Source: Novosphingobium sp049354825
GTDB lineage: Bacteria; Pseudomonadota; Alphaproteobacteria; Sphingomonadales; Sphingomonadaceae
NCBI RefSeq assembly: GCF_049354825.1
Contig: NZ_CP186480.1
Location: forward strand, 2,480,001 to 2,544,000
Direction of reading: 5' to 3'
DNA: 64,000 nt
The notes below the pieces were generated by a model. The model saw nothing but the letters and a program-made list of their open reading frames with translations, was not told where the DNA came from and ran no database searches. Position numbers and translations under genes: made by a program. Positions 47,463 to 56,442 of this stretch are shown one piece after another. Each line of letters starts with the position of its first letter. Within the stretch, counting starts at the first letter, position 1.

Positions 47463-47993
47463 TCAGTCGATCGTGACGGTCACCGCGCGGCGATTGCGCG
47501 CCCAGCTGGCCTCGTCAGACCCGAGCGCTACCGGGCGCTCTTTGCCGTAGCTGACGGTGCTGATGCGGACCGGCTCGACACCCAGCGAAGCCAGGTAGTT
47601 CTTGGCCGCGTTGGCACGCCGCTCGCCGAGCGCGAGATTGTATTCGCGGGTGCCGCGCTCGTCGGTATGGCCCTCGATCGTGGCGCGCTTGCTGGGATAC
47701 TGGCGCAGCCAGGCAGCCTGTGTCTGCAGCGCGGCCTGGTCGGCCGCATCGATGTTCGACTGGTCGGTGTCGAAATAGATCGTGTCCTGACCGGCCATCT
47801 TCATCGCGAAGTCGGCTTGGCTTCCGGGCGCGGGGGCGCCGGCGGCGCCGCCGGTGCTGTCGGTGCTGGCGACCGGATCGGGCGGCAGCGATGCCGGCGC
47901 CTTCTTGGCACAGCCGGCCAGCGCCAGCGCGGCGACACCGGCTGCCAGCAGCAGCGTGCGGGGGGCGGGCTTGAAATCAGGGGTTCTCGTCAT
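47463..47993 (-). CDS. pal: Peptidoglycan-associated lipoprotein Pal
   Basis: Outer-membrane lipoprotein of the Tol-Pal system. The 176-residue protein has lipobox LALAGC, an Ala/Pro linker, and an OmpA-like domain with IYFDTDQSNID, GHTDERGTREYNLALGERRA and YGKERPVALG, which bind peptidoglycan and TolB. AGGAG lies 8 bp before the ATG. Last gene of ybgC-tolQRAB-pal, 41 bp after tolB. Confidence 0.97.
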   Translation of the reverse strand: MTRTPDFKPAPRTLLLAAGVAALALAGCAKKAPASLPPDPVASTDSTGGAAGAPAPGSQADFAMKMAGQDTIYFDTDQSNIDAADQAALQTQAAWLRQYPSKRATIEGHTDERGTREYNLALGERRANAAKNYLASLGVEPVRISTVSYGKERPVALGSDEASWARNRRAVTVTID

Positions 47994-48034
47994 CTCGGCG
48001 ATCTCCTTGCGAAACGTGCGCTCGTGTCGAGCGA

Positions 48035-49399
48035 TCAGGGACGGATCGGTCCCCAGGCGGGGTCGGATCCATCCACGGGCGTGGCGAGGCGGCGTTCGTT
48101 GCGCCCGGTCAGGTCGACCTGCCACAGCTGCGTTTTCCCGGACCCCTGGGCGGTCCGGAAGAACTGGATGATGCGGCCGTTGGGCGCCCAGGTCGGCGCC
48201 TCGTCCTGCCATGCGTCGGTAAGGTAACGCAGGTTGCGCCCGTTCGGGTCCATCACTGCAATGCGCAAGTTGCCGACGATGTGGGTGAAGGCGATCTGGT
48301 CGCCGCGCGGGCTCCATTCGGGGGTCGCGGCGCGGCCGCCGAAAAAGCTGATCCGGCGCTGGTTCGACCCGTCGGCGTTCATCACGTAGACCTGCTGCGT
48401 GCCGGATCGGTCGCTTTCGAACACGATCCGCGATCCGTCGGGCGAAAAGCTGCCGCCGATGTCGATGCCCGGGCTGTCGGTCAGCTTGAGCGGGCTGCCG
48501 CCTGCGGCCGGCATCTTGTAAATCTCCGTGTTGCCGCCGCTGGCCATCGAATAGAGCACCCACTTGCCGTCGGGCGACCAGCGCGGCGCGAACAGCGGGT
48601 TTGTCTCCTTCAGCAGCAGCCGCTGGGTATCGGTGGCCAAGTCATAGATGTAGATCCGCGGGTTGCCGTTGAAGTAGCTCAGATAGAGGATCGAGCGGTA
48701 GTCGGGCGAATAGCGCGGGGTGAGCGCGAGAGTTTGCCCCGTGGTCAGAAAGCGGTGGTTCTGCCCGTCCGAATCCATGATCGCCAGCCGCTTCATGCGG
48801 TGGTCCTTGGGTCCGGTTTCGGCGATGTAGGCGATGCGGCTGTCGAAGAATGGGCTTTCGCCGGACAGGCGCGAATAGACCAGGTCCGCGCACTTGTGCG
48901 CGGCGCGGCGCCAGTCGGCCGGGGCCACGGTCCAGCTTGCCGCGGTCAACTGCTGCGATAGCGCCACATCGTACAGGTAGCAGCCGACCGTGACGTTGCC
49001 ATCGGCGCCGGCGCGTACGTCGCCCTGGACCAGCATTTCGGCGCTGCGGCCGCTCCAGGTCGGGAAATCGGGCGCCCGCACCTGGCTGAAAGCGGGCTGG
49101 GGCAGACCGTCAGGACCGGTCGGCTTGAACAGGCCGTTGTTCTTGAGATCGGCAGTGATGATCTGCGCCAACGCCATGCCAAGCGCACCGGTCGAACCCG
49201 CGCTCGTCTGCGTGGGCACATCGGCATCGGTCGCGAACTTGGGAATCGCGATGCCCAGGTCCTGCCAGGCGGCGTCGTCAGAGACCGAGCCTGTCAAACC
49301 GCCGGCATCGCTTTGTGCCGGGACCGGCGGCGGCGGCACGGTCTGTGCGACGGCGGGGGCTGCGGAGAGCAGCGCAACGGCGGTGATGAGCATTTTCAT
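48035..49399 (-). CDS. tolB: Tol-Pal system protein TolB
   Basis: Periplasmic beta-propeller that links Pal with TolA. The 454-residue protein has a signal ending in PAVAQ, the N-terminal alpha/beta domain (ITADLKNNGLFKP) and WD-like repeats such as APRWSPDGKWVLYSM and GGSFSPDGSRIVFESDR. The ATG at 49399 overlaps the TGA of tolA by 4 bp and has AGGAAA upstream, so I prefer it over the second in-frame ATG six bases on. Confidence 0.97.
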   Translation of the reverse strand: MKMLITAVALLSAAPAVAQTVPPPPVPAQSDAGGLTGSVSDDAAWQDLGIAIPKFATDADVPTQTSAGSTGALGMALAQIITADLKNNGLFKPTGPDGLPQPAFSQVRAPDFPTWSGRSAEMLVQGDVRAGADGNVTVGCYLYDVALSQQLTAASWTVAPADWRRAAHKCADLVYSRLSGESPFFDSRIAYIAETGPKDHRMKRLAIMDSDGQNHRFLTTGQTLALTPRYSPDYRSILYLSYFNGNPRIYIYDLATDTQRLLLKETNPLFAPRWSPDGKWVLYSMASGGNTEIYKMPAAGGSPLKLTDSPGIDIGGSFSPDGSRIVFESDRSGTQQVYVMNADGSNQRRISFFGGRAATPEWSPRGDQIAFTHIVGNLRIAVMDPNGRNLRYLTDAWQDEAPTWAPNGRIIQFFRTAQGSGKTQLWQVDLTGRNERRLATPVDGSDPAWGPIRP

Positions 49400-50244
49400 T
49401 GCGACAATTTCCTGTCGAAGCGGAACGAGGCGACGTGCTTCCACGCGTCGTAGTACTGGTCGGGCAGATCGAACGGAGCAGCGAGCCGGACGGCCCGGAT
49501 CGCCTGCTCAGCATGGCGAGAGGCCTGCGCCTTGTTGGCGTCGGTGATGCCATCCTGGCGGACCACCCGCGGCGCGCCCTTCAGGGAGCCGTCCGGGTTC
49601 ATGTCCCAGCTGAGGATGGTCACCAGCAGCTCGGCATCGGCGCCTTGCGGCGCGATCCAGCGCGGCTTGAGCTGGCGCGAGATCGCGCCCGCCAGCGACG
49701 ATCGCACCGCCGGCCCGATCGCGGCGGCGGGCGTGCCGCTGCCGGTTGTGACGGCCCCGCCGGCGACGCCCTTGAGGAAATCGGCGCCCACTTTGGCCCC
49801 GCCTACCGGCTTGGCCTTGGCGGGTGGGGCTTTCGCCGGTTGCGCCGGCGCCGGCCTGGCGGACTGGGCCTTGGCGGGCTGGGCCTTTGGTTGGGGCGGG
49901 GCGGGCTGAGTCCTGGGCGCTGGCTGGACCGGAACGGGCTGGGGAACGGGCGCGGGCGCGACGGCCACGGGTTGCGGTCTAGCCACCTCGGCCGGCGCGG
50001 GCGCGGGCGGCGGCGTCACCTCGCCAAGCTGCGGCGCCTGCTGCGCGGCGGCGACATCGGCAGGGTCGGGCGCGGTGGAGGTCAGCGAGACTTCGTCCGC
50101 CAGCGTCACCTCGGTGCGTTCGTATGGCACGATCGGGGCCTGGCGCTCGGGCGCCATGACCAGCCACCAGGCCAGCGCGACATGGCCCGCCAACGCCAGT
50201 GCCAGACCAAACCGTTCTTCGGATCGGAGAGCCGCGAATGCCAT
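49396..50244 (-). CDS. tolA: TolA-like energy transducer
   Basis: Inner-membrane protein that carries proton-motive energy from TolQR to the outer membrane. A single TM helix (about 13-30) is followed by a long Pro/Ala/Lys/Gln-rich linker (about 75-150) and a C-terminal domain (ISRQLKPRWIAPQ, ELLVTILSWDMNPDGSLKGA) of the TolA/TonB fold. The linker is shorter and more proline-rich than in E. coli TolA. The position in the operon supports the call. Confidence 0.9.
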   Translation of the reverse strand: MAFAALRSEERFGLALALAGHVALAWWLVMAPERQAPIVPYERTEVTLADEVSLTSTAPDPADVAAAQQAPQLGEVTPPPAPAPAEVARPQPVAVAPAPVPQPVPVQPAPRTQPAPPQPKAQPAKAQSARPAPAQPAKAPPAKAKPVGGAKVGADFLKGVAGGAVTTGSGTPAAAIGPAVRSSLAGAISRQLKPRWIAPQGADAELLVTILSWDMNPDGSLKGAPRVVRQDGITDANKAQASRHAEQAIRAVRLAAPFDLPDQYYDAWKHVASFRFDRKLSQ

Positions 50245-50255
50245 GATACGTCGGG

Positions 50256-50759
50256 CTATGGCCCCACGCCTGAACCGTCGCTGACAGGCGTAGGCGACGC
50301 CGCCGCCCCGCCTGGCGCGTCAGCCGCCGGCGCAGGCGCCCTGGCGTTAGTTACCAGGGCGATCCGGTTGAAGCCAGCGCGGTTCAGTTCGCCCATCACC
50401 GCCATGACGCGCCCGTAATCGAGCGCGCGGTCGGCGCGCAGCGTCACTTGCGGCGCCTGCCCGCCGCTGCGCGGCAAGGCCGCCAGCGCGGTGGGCAGAT
50501 CGGCATCGGTAACCAACCGGTCGCCGATCGAGACGACGCCGGTCTTCTCGATGCTCAGCGTTACTGGTTCCGCATCCTGCGGCAGCGCATTGGCACGGCT
50601 GTCGGGCAGGTCGAGCGGCACACCCGCGGTCAGCAGCGGCGCGGTGACCATGAAGATCACGAGCAGCACCAGCATCACGTCGACCAGCGGAGTGACGTTG
50701 ATATCCGCCACCGGCGCCCGCCCGCGCCGCCGGTTGCGGTTGGGAGAAGTGAAGGCCAT
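50256..50759 (-). CDS. tolR: Tol-Pal system protein TolR (ExbD family)
   Basis: Part of the TolQR proton-driven motor. The 167-residue protein has one TM helix and the proton-relay Asp in INVTPLVDVMLVLLVIFMV. The periplasmic domain follows with VTLRADRALDYGRVM. The Ala/Pro tail is longer than in E. coli. Start at 50759, one base after the tolQ stop. Confidence 0.96.
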   Translation of the reverse strand: MAFTSPNRNRRRGRAPVADINVTPLVDVMLVLLVIFMVTAPLLTAGVPLDLPDSRANALPQDAEPVTLSIEKTGVVSIGDRLVTDADLPTALAALPRSGGQAPQVTLRADRALDYGRVMAVMGELNRAGFNRIALVTNARAPAPAADAPGGAAASPTPVSDGSGVGP

Positions 50760-50760
50760 T

Positions 50761-51468
50761 TCAGCCCTCTTCCAGCTCGCGGCTGAGCGTCGCCTGGAAC
50801 CGGTCCGCAAAGCGTTGCAGGCGGCCTTCGATTGCGTTCACGCGGTGGGCGAAGCGGTTGTAGGCGATGACCGCTGGGATCGCCGCGAACAGGCCGATCG
50901 CGGTGGCGAACAGCGCCTCCGAAATCCCCGGCGCCACGGTGGCGAGCGAGGAATCGTTGCGCTGACCGATCTGGAAAAACGCGTTCATGATACCCCAGAC
51001 CGTGCCGAACAGCCCCACGAACGGCGCGACCGACCCGACCGTTGCCAGGAAATTGAGCCGCTCGGCCAACCGGTCGGCCTGGTCGGCGACGGTGCTGGAC
51101 AGCACGGTGGCAAGCCGCTGGCGTGTTCCTTCACGGTCAATCGTCTTGCCGCCGGTGGAGCGGCGCCATTCGGCCAGGCCGGCCCCGGCGACGCGCGCAC
51201 TGGGCACGTCCTTGCTGCCTTGCGCGGCGTGATAAGCGGGCAGGTCCGCAGCCTTCCAGAACCCCGCCTCGTAAGCGACGCTGCGGCGCTTGACGCGGCC
51301 GAGCCGCATCGAGATCGCCACGATGAGCGCCCATGTCCACACGCTGGCCAGGATCAGCCCGGCCATGACGACTTTCACGACGATATCGGCGTCCTGAAAC
51401 AGCTTCAACGGGTCGAGGTGGCCCGGGGCAGCCGGCGCGGCGGCGGCAAGAAGATCGATCGGATTCAT
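50761..51468 (-). CDS. tolQ: Tol-Pal system protein TolQ (ExbB/MotA family)
   Basis: Inner-membrane motor protein with three TM helices: near 28-50, and two in the C-terminal third in FLATVGSVAPFVGLFGTVWG and ALFATAIGLFAAIPAVIAYN, the standard TolQ/ExbB pattern. 235 residues. The ATG overlaps the stop of ybgC by 4 bp. Confidence 0.97.
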   Translation of the reverse strand: MNPIDLLAAAAPAAPGHLDPLKLFQDADIVVKVVMAGLILASVWTWALIVAISMRLGRVKRRSVAYEAGFWKAADLPAYHAAQGSKDVPSARVAGAGLAEWRRSTGGKTIDREGTRQRLATVLSSTVADQADRLAERLNFLATVGSVAPFVGLFGTVWGIMNAFFQIGQRNDSSLATVAPGISEALFATAIGLFAAIPAVIAYNRFAHRVNAIEGRLQRFADRFQATLSRELEEG

Positions 51469-51935
51469 TCGGTGTCCTGAACAGGGGCGACGACGGCAAA
51501 AGCCGTTCGCCAGGGAAGGGGCATGCGGCGCGGCCGCCCATCGGCGGCTACGAACCCGACGCGGACGTCGGCGTCGGCCAGGATGCGGCCGGGCGCACCG
51601 TGCTCTATCACGCGGGCGCTCTGCCGCATCCGGCAGCTTGCCGCGCCCAGCGTGACGGCCTCGGTCTCGATCACTACGGCATCGTCGAGGCGCGCTGGAC
51701 TGCGATAGCGCACGGTGATTTCCGCGACGGCGAAGGCACCGTCGCCGCCCTCGCTGGCAGCGCGCTGGTCGATGCCGAGCAGGCGAACGAAGTCGGATCG
51801 GCCACGCTCGAACCAACGCAGGTAATTGGCGTGATAGACCACGCCCGACAGGTCGGTGTCTTCGAAATAAGCGCGCACCGCAATGCGGTGCACACGGCCG
51901 TCGATGCGGCCCGAAGGCGGTTCCGGAAGCGTCAT
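51465..51935 (-). CDS. ybgC: Acyl-CoA thioesterase YbgC (Tol-Pal associated)
   Basis: Hot-dog-fold thioesterase of the 4-hydroxybenzoyl-CoA thioesterase family, first gene of the tol operon as in most proteobacteria. The 156-residue protein has the signature YFEDTDLSGVVYHANYLRWF; Asp28 matches the catalytic Asp18 of E. coli YbgC. It may act on short acyl-CoA or on lipid-synthesis acyl groups. Confidence 0.95.
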   Translation of the reverse strand: MTLPEPPSGRIDGRVHRIAVRAYFEDTDLSGVVYHANYLRWFERGRSDFVRLLGIDQRAASEGGDGAFAVAEITVRYRSPARLDDAVVIETEAVTLGAASCRMRQSARVIEHGAPGRILADADVRVGFVAADGRPRRMPLPWRTAFAVVAPVQDTE

Positions 51936-51990
51936 GGCGTCAGGTGGCCTTAGCCCTGCGGAGACTCGCAGGGCAACCCCGGGGGGCTTT

Positions 51991-52377
51991 TCAGCCGTCC
52001 TGACGTGCCAGCATCGGGCCCAGCGGCTTGCCGCCAAACAGATGGACATGAAAGTGCGGTACTTCCTGCCCGCCGTGCGCGCCGACGTTGGCAAGCAGGC
52101 GATAACCCGGTTCTACCAGTCGCTCGGTCCGCGCCACGCGGCCAACCGCGCGGACGAAGCCGGCAATCTCATCGGCGGGGGCACTTTCGGAAAAATCGTC
52201 CCAGCTCACATAGCGGCCTTTGGGGATCACAAGCACATGGACTGGCGCCTGCGCGGCGATGTCGTGGAACGCCAGCGCCCACTCATCCTCATAGACCTTC
52301 CGCGCGGGAATCTCGCCGCGCAGGATCCTGGCGAAGATGTTCTGGTCATCGTAGGGGGCGGTGGCATCGATTGGCAT
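51991..52377 (-). CDS. HIT family nucleotide-binding protein (Hint-like)
   Basis: A 128-residue histidine-triad hydrolase that cleaves AMP-NH2-type bonds. The triad is His108-x-His110-x-His112 in VPHFHVHLFGG; IFARILRGEIPARKVYED is the usual Hint start. Its ATG shares one base with the TGA of hisE, so it is coupled to the his genes. Confidence 0.95.
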   Translation of the reverse strand: MPIDATAPYDDQNIFARILRGEIPARKVYEDEWALAFHDIAAQAPVHVLVIPKGRYVSWDDFSESAPADEIAGFVRAVGRVARTERLVEPGYRLLANVGAHGGQEVPHFHVHLFGGKPLGPMLARQDG

Positions 52378-52697
52378 CAGGGCTCCTTGCGTGCGGCCTT
52401 TTCGGCAATCCCGCTGATGCCCTCGCGGCGGTCGAGTTCGGCCAGGACCTCGGCCAGGGGCACTCCTTTGGCGTCGAGCAGGACGAGAAGGTGGAACAGC
52501 GTGTCCGCGGCCTCGCCGATCAGGTCCTCGCGGTTGCCGGAGAGCGCCGCGACGATCGTCTCGACCGCCTCCTCGCCCAGCTTTCGCGCGATTCCCGGCA
52601 CGCCTTTGCTGTGCAGCTTGGCAACCCAGCTCGTTGCCGGATCGGCAGCGCGGCGCGTGGCGATGGTTTCGGCCAGCCGGGAGAGGGTGTCGCTCAT
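52377..52697 (-). CDS. hisE: Phosphoribosyl-ATP pyrophosphatase HisE
   Basis: Second step of histidine synthesis: hydrolyses PR-ATP to PR-AMP. The 106-residue all-helical MazG-like fold carries the metal-binding acid residues in KLGEEAVETIVAAL and LIGEAADTLFHLLVLL. It is stand-alone (not fused to HisI). It follows hisF after 17 bp. Confidence 0.96.
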   Translation of the reverse strand: MSDTLSRLAETIATRRAADPATSWVAKLHSKGVPGIARKLGEEAVETIVAALSGNREDLIGEAADTLFHLLVLLDAKGVPLAEVLAELDRREGISGIAEKAARKEP

Positions 52698-52714
52698 GCC
52701 GGTGTTGTGCCGCC

Positions 52715-53473
52715 TCAGCCGCGCGCGGGCAAGCCTACCGCCCGCAGCGCCGCGTGGGCTTCGGCCACCGAGTGCGTGCCGAAGTGAAAAATCGAAGCGG
52801 CCAGCACCGCACTGGCATGGCCCTCGGTCACTCCGGCGACAAGGTGATCGAGGCTGCCGACCCCGCCGCTGGCGATCACCGGCACGCTGACCGCATCGGC
52901 GATCGCGCGCGTCAGTGCGAGGTCGTAACCGGCCTGCGTCCCGTCGCCGTCCATCGAGGTGACCAAGAGTTCGCCCGCGCCCAGCCCCGCCAGCTTTACC
53001 GCGTGCGCCACCGCGTCGATCCCGGTCGCGCGCCGGCCGCCGTGGGTGAAAATCTCCCACCCGGCCCCGCTGCGCCGCGCATCGACCGAAGCGACGATGC
53101 ACTGGCTGCCCATCTTCGCGGCAATGTCGGACACCACCTCGGGCCGGCTCACCGCCGCCGAATTGACCGCCACCTTGTCCGCCCCCGCCAGCAGCAGCGC
53201 GCGCGCATCCTCCACCGAACGCACCCCGCCGCCCACGGTCAGCGGCATGAAGCAGACCTCGGCGGTGCGGCGCACGATGTCGATCAGGGTCCCGCGCCCT
53301 TCGTGGCTGGCCGAGATATCGAGGAAACAGAGCTCGTCCGCCCCCGCCGCGTCATAAGCCCGCGCCTGCTCGACCGGATCGCCCGCGTCCTTGAGATCGA
53401 CGAAATTGACGCCCTTGACCACGCGCCCATCGCGCACGTCGAGGCAAGGAATGACGCGGACGCGGACGGTCAT
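52715..53473 (-). CDS. hisF: Imidazole glycerol phosphate synthase subunit HisF
   Basis: Cyclase half of the HisF-HisH enzyme; it makes IGP and AICAR from PRFAR. The 252-residue TIM barrel has catalytic Asp12 (PCLDVRDGRVVKG) and Asp131 (ASVDARRSG), and phosphate sites TVGGGVRS and ASGGVGS. hisH is not in the window. Confidence 0.97.
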   Translation of the reverse strand: MTVRVRVIPCLDVRDGRVVKGVNFVDLKDAGDPVEQARAYDAAGADELCFLDISASHEGRGTLIDIVRRTAEVCFMPLTVGGGVRSVEDARALLLAGADKVAVNSAAVSRPEVVSDIAAKMGSQCIVASVDARRSGAGWEIFTHGGRRATGIDAVAHAVKLAGLGAGELLVTSMDGDGTQAGYDLALTRAIADAVSVPVIASGGVGSLDHLVAGVTEGHASAVLAASIFHFGTHSVAEAHAALRAVGLPARG

Positions 53474-53509
53474 GGTCTACTGGCCCGATAGGGATGCATC
53501 GTTGTAATC

Positions 53510-53746
53510 CTATTCGGTCGACATCATGAGAGAGACAGGAACTAGGCAAAGGAGCGCGAAGCCCGCCGCTAGCTTGGCGCCGACAACGAGCCAGAATCGT
53601 AACGGCGACTGAGAGCGCGCGTAACGCTTTGTGCCCTGAAACGAGCGCAGGTTGTGATAAGTCGCCACGCCGTCGCGGAGGTTACGAAGTCCGCTCCATG
53701 ATAGCCACCAGCCGAACACCAGCCCCATGATGAAGCCAGCTGCCAT
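53510..53746 (-). CDS. Small membrane protein between hisA and hisF, function unknown
   Basis: A 78-residue protein with two TM helices: GFIMGLVFGWWLSWSGL at the start and FWLVVGAKLAAGFALLCLVP near the end, with a basic loop between them. It lies 5 bp after the hisA stop, on the same strand. The surrounding DNA is slightly less GC-rich than its neighbours, so it may be a later insertion in the his operon. I recognise no family. Confidence 0.65.
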   Translation of the reverse strand: MAAGFIMGLVFGWWLSWSGLRNLRDGVATYHNLRSFQGTKRYARSQSPLRFWLVVGAKLAAGFALLCLVPVSLMMSTE

Positions 53747-53751
53747 CCCAA

Positions 53752-54480
53752 TTAGTTCCGGCTCGCCATCGCGATCGCCGCCGCCAGGTCGAGCCGCCCT
53801 TCGAACAGCGCGCGCCCGGTGATCACGCCCTCGATGCCCTCGTGCGCGTGCATCGCCAGCATGTAGATATCATCGATGCCCTTGACCCCGCCGCTGGCGA
53901 TCACCGGCAGGTCGGTGCGGCGGGCGAGGTCGACCGTAGCCTCGATGTTGCAACCCTTCAGCATCCCGTCGCGGCCGATGTCGGTGAACAGTACAGCCGC
54001 GACGCCGGCATCCTCGAACCGGCGGGCAAGGTCGATCACCGGCACGTCAGAGACAGCGGCCCAGCCCTCGGTCGCAACCATGCCGTCACGCGCGTCCACC
54101 GCGACGACGATGCCGCCGGGAAATTCCGCCGCCATGTCGCGCACGAACTGCGGATCCTTCAAGGCGGCGGTGCCCATGACCACGCGGCTGACGCCGAGGT
54201 CGAACCAGCCCGCCACCGCCTGGCGCGTGCGGATCCCGCCGCCGAGTTGGACATGGCCGGGAAAGGTCTCGACGATGGCTTCCACTGCGCCGCGGTTTTC
54301 GGCCCGGCCCGCGAAGCTGCCGTCGAGATCGACCACGTGGAGAAACTGCGATCCGGCTTCGGCGAACAGCATCGCCTGGGCGGCGGGATCGTCGCCGTAG
54401 ACGGTGGCGCGCGCCATGTCGCCTTCGGCCAGGCGCACGACTTGCCCCTGTTTCAGGTCGATGGCGGGAAACACGATCAC
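53752..54480 (-). CDS. hisA: ProFAR isomerase HisA
   Basis: Isomerises ProFAR to PRFAR, just before HisF. The 242-residue TIM barrel has catalytic Asp8 (FPAIDLKQGQVVRL) and Asp129 (VAVDARDG), and phosphate loops QLGGGIRT and IASGGVKG. The start codon is GTG at 54480; no ATG precedes the fold. Confidence 0.97.
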   Translation of the reverse strand: MIVFPAIDLKQGQVVRLAEGDMARATVYGDDPAAQAMLFAEAGSQFLHVVDLDGSFAGRAENRGAVEAIVETFPGHVQLGGGIRTRQAVAGWFDLGVSRVVMGTAALKDPQFVRDMAAEFPGGIVVAVDARDGMVATEGWAAVSDVPVIDLARRFEDAGVAAVLFTDIGRDGMLKGCNIEATVDLARRTDLPVIASGGVKGIDDIYMLAMHAHEGIEGVITGRALFEGRLDLAAAIAMASRN

Positions 54481-54513
54481 GGCCGCGCGCCTATCACCGG
54501 CAAACGGGCCGCG

Positions 54514-55512
54514 CTACCCGGACTTGACTCGGCGCGTTGGCGGGGCGGCGCTGCACAGGTCCATGCCGCCGGCCTTGACGCGGAAGAAGTCGTCCTGCCG
54601 GTTCGCCCGCGCGACGACATATTTGGCGAATGTCGGTCCTTCGCTGGAGAGGTATTCGAATGCCGGCAGATCGGGCACTTCGTTGCCGAGCCGGACCGAC
54701 CGGATCGCCGTCCGCTCGGCCGGGGTCTCGTAAAATCCCAGCGTCCCGGTGCCGCGGGGCAGGGCGGAGAGCCACTCCATCCCCTCGATCACTTTGCCAA
54801 CCACTGCAATGTTGCGATCGAGCGGCCGGGCCGGGCCGATCACGGCATAAAGCTCGGCCCCCGTGCCGGTATCGGGCGACAGGTTCCGCCCCACCCCGAT
54901 GCTGCCATAGCAATGGACCGGCCAGACCCCTTCGGCGCCGCCGGCGAAGGGCAGACCCTTGGTGAAGGCGCCGAAACGCGCCGGATTATAATCGCGGAAC
55001 ACCGTTCGCCCGCCGACGATGGCGGGCGACGGCGCCGCGCCGTGGGTCCTGAACCACGCCGCGGCGCCCGCCGGGACCAGGCCCGCCGGCGCCGGCACCG
55101 TGTAGGCGCTCTCCGGGATTGCCGCCAGGCCGGCGGGAAGCGCGCGAGCTTTGGCTGCGTCCTCGCCATCGGCATCACCCCATTGGACGACATAGTTGTC
55201 CTGCACGCGGTTGATGCTGAGACCGTCCCACCAATGCGCGGCGGCAAGCTTGCGGATATTGCCGACCCAGCCTTGCGCGAACGGTGCCGGCATCAGCCGG
55301 ATCACGACCCGCCGTGCCTTGGCGTCGCGGCCGCGCGCAAGGTCCATGACCAGAAGGTCCGACGGGGCGATGCGAACCCATTCGGCCGGCGCTGCCGTCG
55401 CCAGGATAGCGGCTGAAGAGCCGGGCGGCGGCGGGGGCGGTGGAGGAGCCGGCGTCTGGGCGGAAGCGGCGGCGGCCAGCGCCAGGGCGCCGAGGGCTGG
55501 GATGCGGATCAT
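54514..55512 (-). CDS. Cyclophilin-type peptidyl-prolyl isomerase, exported
   Basis: A 332-residue protein with a signal peptide (ALALAAAASAQ) and a Pro tract. A cyclophilin-like domain follows: FAQGWVGNIRKLAAAHWWDG and INRVQDNYVVQWGDADG, with a long insertion before GSIGVGRNLSPDTGTGAELYA. It probably folds periplasmic proteins; this long form is usual for sphingomonads. Start at 55512 gives the signal. Confidence 0.82.
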   Translation of the reverse strand: MIRIPALGALALAAAASAQTPAPPPPPPPPGSSAAILATAAPAEWVRIAPSDLLVMDLARGRDAKARRVVIRLMPAPFAQGWVGNIRKLAAAHWWDGLSINRVQDNYVVQWGDADGEDAAKARALPAGLAAIPESAYTVPAPAGLVPAGAAAWFRTHGAAPSPAIVGGRTVFRDYNPARFGAFTKGLPFAGGAEGVWPVHCYGSIGVGRNLSPDTGTGAELYAVIGPARPLDRNIAVVGKVIEGMEWLSALPRGTGTLGFYETPAERTAIRSVRLGNEVPDLPAFEYLSSEGPTFAKYVVARANRQDDFFRVKAGGMDLCSAAPPTRRVKSG

Positions 55513-55552
55513 GCGGGTATCCTGCCGCGGCGAGCGCGCCAAGTCGAGAGGA

Positions 55553-55951
55553 TCAGGCCTGCTCCTCGATCAGGTGCATGTCGTCGTCCGACAGGCCGAA
55601 ATGGTGGCCCACCTCGTGGATGACGACGTGGCTGACCAGCCGCTCGAGTGTTTCGTCGCCGCGCGCCGCCCATTCGTCCAGCAACGGTGAGCGGAACAGG
55701 CGAATGCGATCGGGCAAGGTGCCGCTGGCGTTGGCCTTGTCGCCCACCGGCACGCCTTCATAGAGGCCGGTCAGATCGAAGGGATCGTCGATGCCCATTT
55801 CGGCCAGGGTTTCGGGATCGGCAAAGTCCTCCACCTGCAGCACCATCTCGCGCAAGTGCTGGGCAAAGGGTGCTGGCAGCCGGCTTAGCGCGGTTCGGGC
55901 CAGCGCCTCGATCTCTGCGGCAGATGGGGCGGCTCCGAAGGTGCGTGTCAT
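55553..55951 (-). CDS. Metallopeptidase family protein (zincin-like, PF06262 type)
   Basis: A 132-residue cytoplasmic protein. The zinc motif is HEVGH (112-116) followed by HFGLSDDDMHLIEEQ at the C-terminus, as in the minimal zincins of actinobacteria and alphaproteobacteria. Substrate unknown. It is adjacent to the cyclophilin gene on the same strand. Confidence 0.9.
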   Translation of the reverse strand: MTRTFGAAPSAAEIEALARTALSRLPAPFAQHLREMVLQVEDFADPETLAEMGIDDPFDLTGLYEGVPVGDKANASGTLPDRIRLFRSPLLDEWAARGDETLERLVSHVVIHEVGHHFGLSDDDMHLIEEQA

Positions 55952-56048
55952 GCCTGCGCCATAGGCCGGATGGACGCCGCTTGCCACCGCGCCCCGCTCC
56001 CGCTAGTCCGCGCCCCGGCCACGCCCCCGGCGCCGGCCCAGGCAATGC

Positions 56049-56139
56049 GGAGCGGTGGCCGAGTGGTCGAAGGCGCTCGCCTGGAAAGTGAGTATACGCC
56101 AAAAGCGTATCGAGGGTTCGAATCCCTCCCGCTCCGCCA
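56049..56139 (+). tRNA. tRNA-Ser (anticodon GGA)
   Basis: Class II tRNA with a long variable arm (TATACGCCAAAAGCGTAT). The acceptor is GGAGCGG/CCGCTCC, the anticodon stem-loop CTCGC-CTGGAAA-GTGAG, and the T arm GAGGG-TTCGAAT-CCCTC. The anticodon is GGA; the discriminator is G and CCA is encoded. It marks the border with the accessory region to the right. Confidence 0.97.
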
Positions 56140-56309
56140 CCGACCCCCAGCACTGGTCTCCTATCAGGACGAGCGGCCTCAAGCCGGCGCAACAGGCGGG
56201 CTTGCCGGCGCCAATCCGTCAGCGTTCAGGGAACAGGCGGCCGTATCACCGCTAATGCCGGAGGGTTTGGCGCCCGGGTCTCCGCGCGGATCGGCATCGG
56301 TAAGGTTTG

Positions 56310-56332
56310 CCTGTTAATCAGGCCGGAACAGG
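56310..56332. repeat. Dyad 1: CCTGTT-N11-AACAGG
   Basis: CCTGTT (56310-56315) and AACAGG (56327-56332) form an inverted pair 11 bp apart; the left side continues as TTAATC, the same as in dyad 2. Confidence 0.6.
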
Positions 56333-56442
56333 GAAAATCTCAAAAATCGCGCCAGAAACAGGCCATCCAGGGGCCCGCGCGCTCGATTACAAGGTTTTAA
56401 CTTGCGGTTTTCTGCGGGTCTGGGCCCGCGAAACGACGTTTC

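Noticed and set aside
56115..56139. Search for a direct repeat of the tRNA-Ser 3' end as the right attachment site.
   Set aside because: No second copy was noticed inside the window; the island may end beyond it.
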